Below the pieces are notes generated by a model that was not told the DNA's origin, ran no database searches, and worked only from the letters and a program-made list of their open reading frames with translations. Both the position numbers and the translations under genes were made by a program. A stretch of DNA of 64,000 bases from Diplonema papillatum (lineage: Eukaryota > Euglenozoa > Diplonemea > Diplonemida > Diplonemidae): NCBI GenBank assembly GCA_030068145.1, contig JAPJBO010000320.1, forward strand, positions 1 through 64,000, written 5' to 3'. How positions within the stretch are numbered: the stretch's first letter is position 1; every line of letters begins with the position of its first letter. This document shows, piece by piece, positions 1 to 11,410 of this stretch.

Positions 1-177
1 TGGACATGGCCAACAGGATCGTCAATGTGTCACCACTTCAGATCTTTGAAGCGAACTTGGTTTGTGCTGTGCCCTTATACCAAGCTTTGTCCCACACCCA
101 GCAGAAAAGGAAAAGGTAACAACGACGGGCGGTGTACTGTAAATGGCACAACAACCTACGTCACCAGGCAGGCCGTG

Positions 178-3100
178 TCAGGTGTCCAGGTCAGACAGGT
201 CAGCCTCCGGATCTTCGTAGTTGTCGAAGAACGGGTGCACCGCGCATCGGTATTCGGGCGGCACGTCGGGCCGCAGCTGCTGCAGGTACTGCGTCCGCTG
301 CTCACCGCAGCTGGGGGACGACGACAACGAGTGCCGGCTGCCCGCCAGCAGCAGCTGCTGCTGCTGCTGGTGGTGCTGCTGGTGGTCGTAGTAGTGGTCC
401 CCCGGGGGCGACGCGACGAAGCTGGACGGCGTCTGCGGCAGCAGGGCTTCCGGCCTCGCCAGCGGCGGCAGGCGCGGCGGCGCGTGCGGGAAGTTCGGCG
501 GCTTCCGGTTGACGGGCGACACGATCTGATCGTCCATGCGCGGGGGCGACGCAGTGCCGGTGGTAGCCGGCGAGTGCGACCGCACACTGTACGGCGCGGG
601 CGAGGTCGGCGACGGGTACTGCACCGTGACGGGATGGGCGTCCTGCTTCTGGCTCCTCTCGAACTCCGACAGGTGCGAGGGCGCCACTGAATTCGCGGGG
701 GACTGCAGGTCGTACCCGCCCCGCCCCGGAGTGGCCCCCCCGCTGCTGACGCCTTCCACGGCGTTCGCCCGTTTGACCTCGTCGGCATACTCCAGCCGGA
801 GGCGGCGGAGTTGATCTTCGTGCTTCGCTTCCTGCAGCTTCAGCTGCTGTTCGAGGGCGGTGGCCCTCTCGTCCTTCCGCTGGGAGATCATCTCCTGGTG
901 CCGGGCGGTCTGCGAAGCCAGCTGCGCCTGCAGGGCGAGCATGTTGTCTTGCATCTCGCGCATGCGCTTTTCGAGCTCGGATCCCTCCGCCTTCGCATCC
1001 TTCGGCTCCTTCGGCGCGTCCGGCTTCGCCTTCACGGGGGGGTCCTGCGCCGGTTTCGACGGTAGGTTCCTCGGGCTCTTGCCCTTGGACGCGTCGTCGT
1101 TTTGACGCCCGGCGGAGGATTCGTTTTCTTCGTCGTCGTCGCCGACGGAGAGATCAGACGCCGCCTTCGGGGGGTGCTGCGCGGCTTCAAACCCGGAGGC
1201 CCGCCGGTTCTTCGCCAGCCGGGTTGACCGAGGACTCGCGGGGTAGCCCTCTGTGGTGTCGTCGTCATCCTGCGACGCGATCCAAACGTCCTGCAGCAGC
1301 TGCGTGCACGAGCGCCGTTGCTCCAGCTCCCGGTGGAAGCACAGGGCGAGGAACTGCTTCGCACTCTCGCTGACGTGCTTCGGCATCACGGGGCAGCCGC
1401 TGCTGGTTGCGATATGCATGCACAGCGGGATAGCCTCGAGGTGCGCCAAATGGTGCCACGGCCGCTTCCCGTCGAGCATTTCGACGATCGTGCAGCCTAT
1501 CCCCCACACGTCGCTCTTCAAGTCCGTCGTCATCCCGCTGATCATCTCCGGCGCCATGTACAGCGGCGTTCCCGCGATTTCTGTCTTCGCGTTCGTCGTC
1601 TGGAACATAGTCGTCCGCGTGGCAGCGGTGAGGTGCTTCGACGCCCCGAAGTCAGCGACTTTGCAGATCCCGGCCGCGTCCACCAAAATGTTCGCCGGCT
1701 TAATGTCGCGGTGCATCAGACGGCGGGAGTGCAGGTACTCGATGCCGAGCACGATCTGCCGCGTGTAGCGCTGGCACACGATCTCCGGCAGGCCGCCTGA
1801 GGGGGTGGAGGGGCGGAAATGTTAGGTTAATGTTTAGACAGAACACTGCGTATCATGCATGATTGATGTTAGATAGGGGTAGAAATGTTAGGCTAGTGTT
1901 TAGACAGACTGCATGATACCTAATTGATGTTAGTTAGGGGCAGAAATGTTAGGGTAGTGTTTAGACAGACTGCATGATACCTAATTGATGTTAGTTAGGG
2001 GCAGAAAAGGGGAAGTGTTTACACGCCGCTGCTCTTTAGTTCCCGGCGGAGTGCAGGTACTCGATGCCGAGCACGATCTGCCGCGTGTAGCGCTGGCACA
2101 CGATCTCCGGCAGGCCGCCTGAGGGGGTGGAGGGGCGGAAATGTTAGGTTAATGTTTAGACAGAACACTGCGTATCATGCATGATTGATGTTAGATAGGG
2201 GCAGAAATTTGAGGCTAGTGTTTAGACGGACTGCTTGATACCTAATTGATGTTAGTTAGGGGCGGAAATGTTAGGGTAGTGTTTACACGCCGCTGCTCTA
2301 ATTCCCGGCGGAGTGCAGGTACTCGATGCCGAGCACGATTTGCCGCGTGTAGCGATGGCACACGATCTCCGGCAGGCCGCCTGCTGAGGGGGTGGAGGGG
2401 CGGAAATGTTAGGTCAATGTTTAGACAGAACACTGCGTATCATGCATGATTGATGTTAGATAGGGGTAGAAATGTTAGGCTAGTGTTTAGACAGACTGCA
2501 TGATACCTAATTGATGTTAGTTAGGGGCGGAAATGCTAGGGTAGTGTTTACACGCCGCTGCTCTTTAGTTCCCGGCGGAGTGCAGGTACTCGATGCCGAG
2601 CACGATCTGCCGCGTGTAGCGCTGGCACCCGATCTCCGGCAGGCCGCCTGAGGGGGTGGAGGGGCGGAAATGTCACTGCGTATCATGCATGATTGATGTT
2701 AGATAGGGGTAGAAATGTTAGGCTAGTGTTTAGACAGACTGCATGATACCACTACATGGTGGTATCATGCCTAATTGATGTTAGTTAGGGGCAGAAATGT
2801 TAGGGTAGTGTTTACACGCCGCTGCTCTTTAGTTCCCGGCGGAGTGCAGGTACTCGATGCCGAGCACGATCTGCCGCGTGTAGCGCTGGCACCCGATCTC
2901 CGGCAGGCCGCCTGAGGGGGTAGAGGGGCGGAAATGTTAGGTTAATGTTTAGACAGAACACTGCTACTCATGCATAATTGATGCTAGGTAGGAACAGAAA
3001 TGTTAGGTAAATGTTCAGACAGAACACTGCCTCTCATGCATGGTTGATGCTAGGTAGGCGGAAATGTTAGCTTAATGTGATAAGACACTGCCTCTCTTGC

Positions 3101-6048
3101 ATCATTGGGATAAAGAGAGAGAACACACAAAACAAGTCAAAGGGTATGAACGTGGGTAGTCGCGCCTTAGCAGTCCGGGGTCTCTCCTTACATGCGTTCT
3201 CGTTGTCAGAGCTAGAGAGAGGTTGCAGGGTAAGTAAGGTATGTGGACAATGGCCGTAACCACCAATGACCAACAACAAAGGTACCCACCGATCCTCTTA
3301 CCTCGTGTAACCACCACTCTTACGACACTCAGAGCACAAAGGATATCTTCCCCTAACGACGAAGGTCACCCGGAGACTTTAAAATCCCGGAGTTTCTAGC
3401 GAACTTTCACTCTAAAAAGCCAAACCTTTGTACTGCTCGATCAGCCCGAGCAGCGCACCGCCGGTGACGTATTCCATGACGATGTTAACTTTCCCGTCCT
3501 TGACGTAGGTGCCGAGGTACCCGACGACGTTCTCGTGCTCGAGGTCGCGCAGGAGGTCGATCTCCGCCGCTATCTTCTCCTTGTCCTTCGCCGACAGCCC
3601 TTGGCTCTTCATCTGCTTCACCGCGACGAACTCCCCCGTATGTGGGTGGAGGCCCAGGTACACTTTGCCAAAGGTGCCTTTGCCTATCATTTTGCTGGTG
3701 TGGACGGGCACGTGGGCGCCGATCTGCTTCTTCGCGGCGCTGCGGCGCCGCAGCGCGGGGGACTGCGGCGACTGGCTGGTGTCGAAGCTCGCGCTCGAGT
3801 CGTTGGTGAGGGCGGGGTCCCTCCCCAGCCGCGGCGCGAGAAACGCCGAGAAACTCGCTTCGGGGCGCTGCCGCTGCTGCTGCGGGAACGGCGTTTCTGG
3901 GGCGTTGCGCTTCTGCGGTTGCTGCTTCGGCTGCCCCCGGTTCGAGGCGACTACGTCGCCGCCCAAAGGGTCGGACAGAGTGAACCCTGGATCTGTTTTG
4001 AAGGAGTCCGACGAGTCTTGCTCCGACTCCGAATCCCCCTCCTCCGAATCATCGGAGTCGTCGGAGGAGGGTTCTCGTTCTTGTTCTTCCTCTTCTTCTT
4101 CTTCTTCTTCTTCTTCGTCATCTTCTTCTTCCTGCTGCTGCTGCTGCTGCTGTAGCTGGCGTTGCTGCTCTTGCTTTTGCTCCTGCTTCCTCTGCTCGCG
4201 GCCGCCGCCAGATCCCTGCTTCTTCTGCAGCGACGACTGCATCTGCGTGAACGCCGCGCCGCCGCCGGACAAGTGCCGCGACGAAGACAGGCTTGCCGCA
4301 GCCTTCGGCACCGAAAGGCAGTTCCCGCCTCCCCCTCCGGCCCCGCCGCCGTAGGCCGACCCGTCCCGCAGGTTGCCCCGCGGCTTCTCCCTCGGCGGCG
4401 ACCCCTGCTTCGCCGCCTTCGCCGGCTTCGCCGGCGGCGCGGCGCTGGCGGCCGCGGGTTGGCGGGCAGGCAACTCGGCGCTCGACGGCAGCCCGGGGGG
4501 GCTGCTGGGCGCGGGTGGGTTGGGCTCAGGGGTGTGCGGTGGCGGAGAGGCCGTGGGGCTGGGGGCGCCCAAGGCATCGCCGGCGTCGTCTTCGTCGTTT
4601 TCCGCGGACCCCGCCAAAGAGCTCGACTTCGACGAGGACTCGGGTTCGTCGTCCTCCTCGGCCTTCGCCTCCTCCTCGCCTCCGCCGGTCGCGAAGCGGT
4701 TCAGGTCCAGCCAGTACACCGACGTGTACGCGCGCTTCCGCACCTTGTCGCAGTGCCCTTCGATGGTGTTGTCCGTCCCCCCAACCAAAAACAGCCCGCC
4801 GTCGGGGCGGAGGAGCAGCATGTGGTACCACCGCTCGGGGTAGAACCGCAGGAGCATGTACGACCACCGCAGGTGCAAATTCCCCGTCGGAAGCCGGGTC
4901 GCGGGATCCAGCTCCTGCACCAGGTCGACCCCGTACAAACACGGGGGTTCATCGACCGTCGGGCCCCCCCCGTAGATGTAGAGCGTCCCTTGATACACGA
5001 CGGCGGGGCGGTTTGCGATGGGCGGTTTGTACTCCGTGTGCTGGGACAGGATTTTTTTGTAAGGGCACACGGCTGTGGTGTCGATCGGGTACCACGTGAG
5101 ATTTTGCATCGAGAAGTAGAAGAAGTCGTCCATGATCCAGTGCGACGTCGCGCCGCCGAAGACGATCATGTCGGTTCCGCCGTCGGACCGCGGGAAAGCG
5201 ACGGCAGTGTGCTGGGCGCGCGGCGCCGGCGGCGTCCCACGGGTCCGCAGCTGCTGCCACCGGAAGTTCACGAGGTCCAGGGTCCACGTGTCGTTCAAGT
5301 ACGAGTACGCCTTCCAGCGGTCGTACGACGATCCTCCGAACACCAGCATCGTGTCGTCGCCTAGCAGCACCGCGCTGTGGTGGGCTCGCTTGGGACACAC
5401 GGGGCCGGAGAAGGTGGGAGCCGTCCAGCTGGCCTTTTTCGACCGGCGGACTAGGTCGACGCAGTACGTTTCGTTGTATATGTCGTCCCGGCTCCACCCG
5501 CCGAACACGAAGAGGGTGTCCCCCGCGATGATCGCGGAGTGCCCGAAGCGGACGGGCGGCGGCTGGCGCAGGTAGTCGAGCGACTGCCACACGCCGGTGT
5601 CGGCCTTCATCGCGTGGATTCCGAGCTTGTCGCGGTCCGACGAGCTCCTGGACGTCACGATGAGCAGCGTCTGCCCGTTGTACGTCCACACCTGCCCCGC
5701 GGCCTTCACGAAGGTCCCCGGCGTGCTGTGCGGCATCCGCGCCCATCCGGACGTTGGGTCGCAGTCGGGGTCTTCGATGATGCCTTCCGGGCCGAAATCA
5801 TCGTTCGCTTCGGCGAAAGTCGCCGCCTTCCCGCTCCTGCCCATGTTCCGGTTCGACAGGTGCAGCCCGTCGGCCACCGAGGTGGCGGTCGTCGTCGCCT
5901 TATTCCGGATGCCCGACAGCACCGGATCGCTGGCGTACTTCATCTTGTCGATGAACTTCTTCGCCGTCGCATTCGTCAGCTTCCCGAGCTCCGAGATGCT
6001 CTTCGGCATCTGCGGCTCCATCTTCGTGCTCTGCCTTTGGGCCGCCAT
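178..6048 (-). CDS. Kelch-repeat / STE11-type (MAPKKK) protein kinase, two exons
   Basis: Exon 1 is 6048-3426 and exon 2 is 1796-178; they join in frame across a GT-AG intron (donor AAAG|GTTTGG, acceptor CCCTCAG|GCGG) to give about 1413 aa. Residues about 125-460 carry five or so kelch blades (repeated VFGG, IYGG and LVGG strands). A long acidic, Gln/Ser-rich linker follows. The kinase domain starts at about 788 with the glycine loop IGKGTFGKV, VAVK Lys at about 811, HRDIKPANI at about 902, DFG at about 922 and APE at about 955. The intron splits the domain just before the catalytic loop. About 85 residues of coiled coil follow, then a Pro/Ser/Gln-rich tail. The family is known to act at the top of MAPK cascades; the kelch fusion suggests a scaffolded or ligand-gated kinase (inference). 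All key catalytic residues are visible. Confidence 0.9.
1797..3425 (-). repeat. Intron with four ~265-bp repeats, each carrying an exon-2 start and splice acceptor
   Basis: This is the intron of the kelch/kinase gene. Copies of the first ~70 nt of exon 2 start (plus-strand left edge) at 2049, 2311, 2578 and 2842; the authentic one is at 1727. Spacings are 322, 262, 267 and 264 bp. Each copy keeps the acceptor context CCCCCTCAG|GCGG (the 2311 copy has an extra CTG-like insertion), then diverges right after the codons for YLHS into a short tail with an in-frame TAA or TAG. AT-rich linkers with TTAGACAGA and TGATGTTAG motifs separate the copies. Confidence 0.85.
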
Positions 6049-6097
6049 TTCGCCCCCTCATGGCACACCGCAGCGCGACGGCCCGCACACGCACACC

Positions 6098-6345
6098 CAC
6101 ACACAACCACGAGCAGCCGGCAGGAGCTATAGCTGCGACGTGCGAAGGCTGACAACTTCTGGGCGATACTCCGCTTCAGGGGTATACCCGTGATTGAATT
6201 CCAGCACACACACACACACACACACACCCACGAGCAGCCGGCAGGAGCTTCAGCTGCGACGTGACAATGCTGACAACCTCTAGGCTATACTCCGCTTCAG
6301 GGGTTTACCCGTGATTGAATTCCAGCACACACACTCCCCCACCAC
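6098..6345. repeat. Tandem ~130-bp duplication with CA runs upstream of the kinase gene
   Basis: The stretch holding CACGAGCAGCCGGCAGGAGC and ending in GTGATTGAATTCCAGCACAC occurs twice in a row, at about 6110 and 6230, each copy ending in a CA run. It lies 50-300 bp upstream of the kinase ATG and so may overlap its promoter or 5' leader. I see no coding potential in it. Confidence 0.7.
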
Positions 6346-7374
6346 ACAAGCGCGGACGCCTCTCGCGCAAGTGTCCGACGAGCCCCGCCCGATGGCAGTC
6401 AATTTTTTTCAGGCAGGTTCTCTCTGCCGGCGGAAGTTGCTTGGGTCCGATGATCCCGTGGGACGGTTTTTTTTTTTTTTGCTTCCTTTTCCTCACAGAG
6501 GGGTCGGTCCTGTTTGTTAGGGTTCGCGTTAGGTTTTCCGGCTCTCGCAGATCGTGAGCAGCAATACGACAGCAGTACGAACACACTTGTGTGTGAGAGA
6601 GACAGAGAGTGAGAGAGATAGAGACGAGTTAGAGTGCAGGGACAGTATCTCCGAGGAGTTTCTGGTCGTCTCACTGCTACCCCGTACTCGGACAAAAGTC
6701 GTTACGTCGGAGTGAAAGAAGATTTTCGGCTATATGCGTCGTCGGCCCCTAGTTTCGTTTTGTTTGCCGCAGAGTCCTGTTGTATTGCTGGGCGGCAACA
6801 GAACCCCTCCGGCCGACGCAATCCAATCTTGCCTCATGTCACGCTGCATGCTAGCCGCACACCGCGTGTGTATGGGTCCGCCAACTGCTCCGCCGACGGG
6901 ACCCACTGCGGACGCAGGGTATTCGTCTACGTTCAGCAATGCGCAGTATCCGGGAAGGCACACGATTTGCAGCGAAGGATGAAGAACTCCCTTTCGCAAC
7001 CGCGCCAACCACTAAGGTTGAAAAAGGTTTTGGGGGTCACCGTCGGTTTGTGTTTTTATTTTTTTCTGTATATTTTTTTTGGGGGTAATTATTTTTTCGG
7101 GGGTTCGCGTAACCCTTCTTTTCCGGAAGATAACGTTATCTTTTCTTTTCTCTCTGGCGCTCTTTTTCTCTCTATCTCTCTCTTTGGCTAGCAAAGCGAC
7201 TATTGCGACCGACACCACGACCGCACCCGTAATGAATGTGATCAAGGGCCCCCCACGTTCTACATGTTGAGCAGAGGTTGCCATGTAGCCCGTACCGGTC
7301 TAAGCCTTCATTGCAGCTTCCATAAGCACCCCCGTTGGGACGGGTCCGACGGTCCGTTAGTCATCAGCGACATC
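6346..7374. other. Intergenic, no gene seen; contains a dispersed-repeat piece
   Basis: No convincing ORF. Bases about 7150-7300 (CTCTTTGGCTAGC through TACATGTTGAGCAG) resemble 37690-37790 and partly 27200-27230 and 38270-38300, so this is part of a dispersed repeat family. The rest is T-rich and GA-rich simple sequence. Confidence 0.5.
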
Positions 7375-7377
7375 GGG

Positions 7378-7492
7378 CGGGAACAAATTTTCACTTCCCG
7401 GAACAAATTTTCGCTTCCCGGAGCAAATTTTTACTTCCGGAACAAATTTTCACTTCCCGGAACAAATTTTCAGTTTCGGAACAAATTTCACC
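7378..7492. repeat. 21-bp tandem repeat GGAACAAATTTTCACTTCCC
   Basis: About five slightly variable copies. The same repeat in the same orientation recurs at about 8925-9030, so the two arrays bracket the G-rich telomere-like tract. Confidence 0.85.
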
Positions 7493-8520
7493 TAATTTCA
7501 CGGGACCCGGACCGAACCCAGAACTGGGAGGACTGGGCTGACAACCCAAGGTGGCAACAGACGGAATCTGCACTCCACATTACATCACGCAAGAATGGCT
7601 GATTCCTTCCTGAAGTCATCGACTGCCTTTGTGCCCACAGGAAGCGCGAACTGAACGCAAGGACCTTCCAGATGTGGAACACTGTACGGAGAGAAGACCA
7701 CGCAACGGAGCAGGCGCCCACAAGTAGTTTCTAACAGGACTAATCCCTCACACCGAAGTGATCATGAGTTGCCTTAACGAAACGAACCTTGTGGAGCTGA
7801 ACTCAGGCTGATAGGTGGGCCTTCTACAACGTTAGCACCGGTCAGCAAGTAAACGTATCCGACCCCTGGCACAGAAGGCACGCGGTGGCTATCGGTAAAC
7901 TGCATCGCGCACTCAGACAGACTTAACAGCATGTACTTGGAACCCCTTCCCACGGTCAGTAACTTGGACGACAATTACACTGGACGAACGCAGGAAATGA
8001 CGAATATCCTCGAGGCTGTCGTAAATTCTCTTCTCAAAAAATATTAAAATACATAGGGTCAAAAGGGCACCCCCCCGAAAAAAAAAAAAAAAACTCCAGA
8101 TACGCAAACTCTTTCGAACGCATCCTTCAAGTGACCTCTAACTATCTGTTGCATACGCGTATCCGGATCTGAAAGCCGAAGACTTTGTAACACTTTACCG
8201 CAACCGAAGTCGCGAACCGGGTTCGGCTTGCACTGCAAAAGCAGCATAATTGTGTCTTGCGCCCGAGCGCGGAAATCCGCCACCCGCCATTCGGCTAGAG
8301 TGCAAGAACACAATTGCGAAGCGTACTACAAACGGATAGTGTTACATAGGCGAACGAATCATGCGAGAACCTATGGAGGGGCCCCTCGACAGCTTTCAGA
8401 ACACGGCATAGTAAGTCAAGAGTCGGATAAGCGTGTGCACATTCTACTCCCGTTTGATCTGCATTTTCCACCTTTCCCCCCTTTCTTTGATCTGCTGTGT
8501 GTATTTGAAAAACGTTATCG
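7493..8520. other. Intergenic, nothing recognised
   Basis: No long ORF with coding character, no splice-flanked exon and no tandem structure seen, apart from a poly-A run near 8080. Confidence 0.5.
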
Positions 8521-8524
8521 CACG

Positions 8525-8850
8525 GCGGGTAAGCGGGTTTGCGGGTTAGGGTATGCGGGTTTGCGGGGTGCGGGTTAGGGTATGCGGGTTTGCGGGGTTC
8601 GGGTATGCGGGTTTGCGGGTTGGGTATGCGGGTTTGGGTATGCGGGTTTGCGGGGTTTGCGGGTTAGGGTTGCGGGTTTGCGGGGTTTGCGGGTTCGGGT
8701 ATGCGGGTTTGCGGGTTGCGGGTTTGCGGGGTTAGGGTTTGCGGGGTTTGCGGGTTAGGGTTTGCGGGGTTAGGGTACGCGGGTTGCGGGTTCGGGTTTG
8801 CGGGTTTGGGTATGCGGGTTTGCGGGTTCGGGTATGCGGGGGGGGGTTCG
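8525..8850 (+). repeat. Interstitial telomere-like G-rich repeat tract
   Basis: About 325 bp built of short units of the form GCGGGTTTGCGGGTTAGGGTATGC in irregular order, containing many GGGTTAGGG, GGGTTTGCG, GGGTATGCG and GGGTTCGGG words. Nearly all G is on the plus strand. It looks like degenerate telomeric DNA or a telomere-repeat-derived satellite. It is flanked on both sides by the 21-bp array. Confidence 0.75.
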
Positions 8851-8914
8851 GGTATGCGTACCTTACACAAAAATTGTAAAAATCACACACAAATGGTGAA
8901 AATCTGGAAAATTT

Positions 8915-9030
8915 GGCTAACCCCAAATTTTCAGTTTCCGGAACAAATTTTCACTTCCCGGAACAAATTTTCACTTCCCGGAACAAATTTTCACTTCCCG
9001 GAATAAATTTTCACTTCCCGGAACAAATTC
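8915..9030. repeat. Second array of the 21-bp GGAACAAATTTTCACTTCCC repeat
   Basis: Five near-perfect copies in the same orientation as the array at 7378-7492, 1.4 kb upstream. A 17-18 bp G run follows at about 9083. Confidence 0.85.
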
Positions 9031-9139
9031 GTCGGAAAAAAAGCCTGAAAAAAAGCTCACCCAGGAATAAATTAGCTCGACCCGGGGGGGGGGGGGGGGG
9101 GTGGAATGGCACCGGTTCCTCTCTCTCTTTGAAGGAGAA

Positions 9140-9300
9140 CGTGGTTGGTCCGCATACGGGGTGAAACGTCTTCGTCGATACCGGGCGAGTCCTCGGCCGC
9201 ATCAATCAACAGAGCGACAGAACGCATTGGAGCACGCCAACGGCAACACCGCCACGGCATGCTCGATCTTGCTGACCCCCTTCCCTCTTCCCTCTATAGA
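9140..9300. repeat. Dispersed repeat, partner at 23700-23870
   Basis: The stretch beginning GCATACGGGGTGAAACGTCT and ending near a CCCCCTTCCC run matches 23700-23870 with scattered differences. Both copies contain a GAACGCATTG word and the same order of motifs. No coding call is made for either copy. Confidence 0.65.
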
Positions 9301-9895
9301 GGTGGATTCTGGCTTAGAAGCGTCAAGCCACAATCCATAGCGAAGAGCAACGAGCGTCTCGGGCTTGACCTTACCGCGAAGCAAGGGTACCGTGTCAGGT
9401 GCATAAAGGGTTCCGGCGCGACGTGCGGCGTCTAGCACTTTTCTTGCTGGGGTAGATAACGACCCACAGCAGCAATCGAAACGCCTCACAAATTCTCGGG
9501 GGAGGGTAACACTCGTGTCGTGCAAACCCGTTTCGATGAGTGCTAGTGAAACAGATTCGGAGATGCTCGCCGGTAGTAAGCCGGTACTTCAAAGCCTTGT
9601 GACGGGGGCAGACAAATAACGCTGACAACCCCGACATGTGAGGGCAGTGAGTTACCCTTTTTCATGCACTCCAGCGTTGCGTCAAGATCGGTACACGCGA
9701 ATCAAAGGGGAATGCGAACGAAGACATTTTTGTTCGCAAAGAAGCGCGTAGTTTTGTTGAAGACAAAACTTGGTTTTTGTCTTTGCGAGAGGGATGCGGG
9801 GGGGATCCCTCTCGTCCTGTGCTCGCGCCGCCTTGCGGGATTCCGCATGACGTAGACAGGGGAGGGAACGAGGAACTCTCGACGATTTTGTGCTC
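9300..9895. other. Intergenic, no gene seen
   Basis: The open minus-strand frame at 9202-9525 has no recognisable domain and overlaps the dispersed repeat, so I do not call it a gene. A short stretch near 9605-9640 is an inverted match to 23890-23920. Confidence 0.4.
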
Positions 9896-9897
9896 AA

Positions 9898-9955
9898 CTT
9901 GCATGCTAATCCATGTGGCTCATGTACTCAAACGAACTCAATGCTCAACACCGCT
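9898..9955 (-). repeat. Short dispersed repeat (CATTGAGTTC...TACATGA...CCACATGG), inverted copy
   Basis: This ~52-bp element occurs four more times in plus orientation, at 37773, 38072, 54658 and 55000. There, pairs of it flank a conserved exon-like cassette. The copy here is solitary and inverted. Confidence 0.7.
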
Positions 9956-10289
9956 CGGGGAGGCCGTCCACCCCCTGCTGATAGACTAAAAAGAAGACAA
10001 GTCAGCGCTTTCTAAAGAGTCGCCGTCACAAGTGAAGCGGCGCCGTGAGTTCTTTGAATGGATTACTCAGTCACGGTTGCACACGCGTAATTACCGCCTT
10101 GCACTATTTTCCTTCAACCATTGGTGCTGCGCACGGCAACCCATGTCCACTGTACTCGGCGGAGTCACTGCGCTGAGTGTCCTCCAACGCTCAGGCAGTG
10201 CTGGAGGATCGTTCGACTTCGACTTGGCAGCAATGAGACGAGGCTTCCTTGGGATAAAAGTGCCCGGTAGCCATAGTCTGAATTCCTCC

Positions 10290-10870
10290 CCGATAGTACG
10301 CTGGTGGCATCCACCGCTACACCGTATTCGTGGGTGTCTTCGCACAACCCACCATATCCCCCAGAACCTATCGTGGTATGCTGGTGGTATCTACAGCACC
10401 TCGGTACCGTGACCTCCTAGGGTATCAGGGATGGCTAGCTGGTGGTATCCACCGCTACACCGTATTCGTGGGTGTCTTCGCACAACCCACCATATCCCCT
10501 AGAACCTATCGTGGTATGCTGGTGGTATCCACAGCACCTCGGTACCGTGACCTCCTAGGGTATCAGGGATGGCTAGCTGGTGGTATCCACCGCTACACCG
10601 TATTCGTGGGTGTCTTCGCACAACCCACCATATCCCCTAGAACCTATCGTGGTATGCTGGTGGTATCCACAGCACCTCGGTACCGTGACCTCCTAGGGTA
10701 TCAGGGATGGCTAGCTGGTGGTGGTATCCACCGCTACACCGTATTCGTGGGTGTCTTCGCACAACCCACCATCCCCTAGAACCTATCGTGGTATGCTGGT
10801 GGTATCCACAGCACCTCGGTACCGTGACCTCCCAGGGTATCAGGGATGGCTAGCTGGTTGTATCAGGTCC
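10290..10870 (+). repeat. 138-bp tandem repeat, about four copies
   Basis: The unit (ACCGTATTCGTGGGTGTCTT through GATGGCTAGCTGG) repeats every 138 bp, with the last copy slightly altered. Because 138 is a multiple of three, a plus-strand frame stays open as 46-residue repeats. I regard this as satellite DNA because there is no flanking coding sequence, no splice signal and no known domain. Confidence 0.8.
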
Positions 10871-11410
10871 TCGGGACCATATCACCATGCTTGTGGGTGT
10901 ACGACAAGCCAACACCAGGCCCCGTGACTTCATTGTCGCCGCCTACATGGTGTGATCTGCAGTAGAAAACTTGGCTTCCCATGAACTTAGAACTTCACGA
11001 GTACACCCCAAACAGGGTAAAATGGCGATTTCTTGCATTTAGTACTTCCTGTGACTTCCCAAGTACTTCCCGAGTACACCCCTTGTACACCCAAGTAAGG
11101 CCACCGGATCACACCATAACAACAAAACAACCCGCTTTCCTCGCCCGCGAAACAGTGCCTAAGGGCCCTCCTTTCTTTGCGCTTTGATTGGCTGATTGCA
11201 ACGTCCCCTCCCGTGCGGGACGCAACTGTTTGATGTGTTGCTTGTGCAGTGCGGTGATGCACTTACGAACGCCTTCTCGTCTTCGATCTCTACTCTAATA
11301 ACAGCAAGTACATTGCTGAGGCTAGATTTCCTCTTTGCCTCCACCTTCTCGCGACGATAGCCGCGTGAGCACCTGATGCCCGTCTCAGGACGTGTGTTCC
11401 ATCGCGCATG
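10870..11410. other. Intergenic, nothing recognised
   Basis: Mixed sequence with short direct repeats around AAGTACTTCC and GAGTACACCCC. No gene or element is supported. Confidence 0.45.

Noticed and set aside
3509..5746. Long plus-strand and alternative-frame ORFs over the kelch/kinase gene
   Set aside because: GC-rich shadows; the minus frame has clear kelch and kinase motifs and a matched splice junction.
8525..8850. A true chromosome end
   Set aside because: Unique and repetitive sequence continues on both sides and the tract is irregular, so at most it is interstitial.
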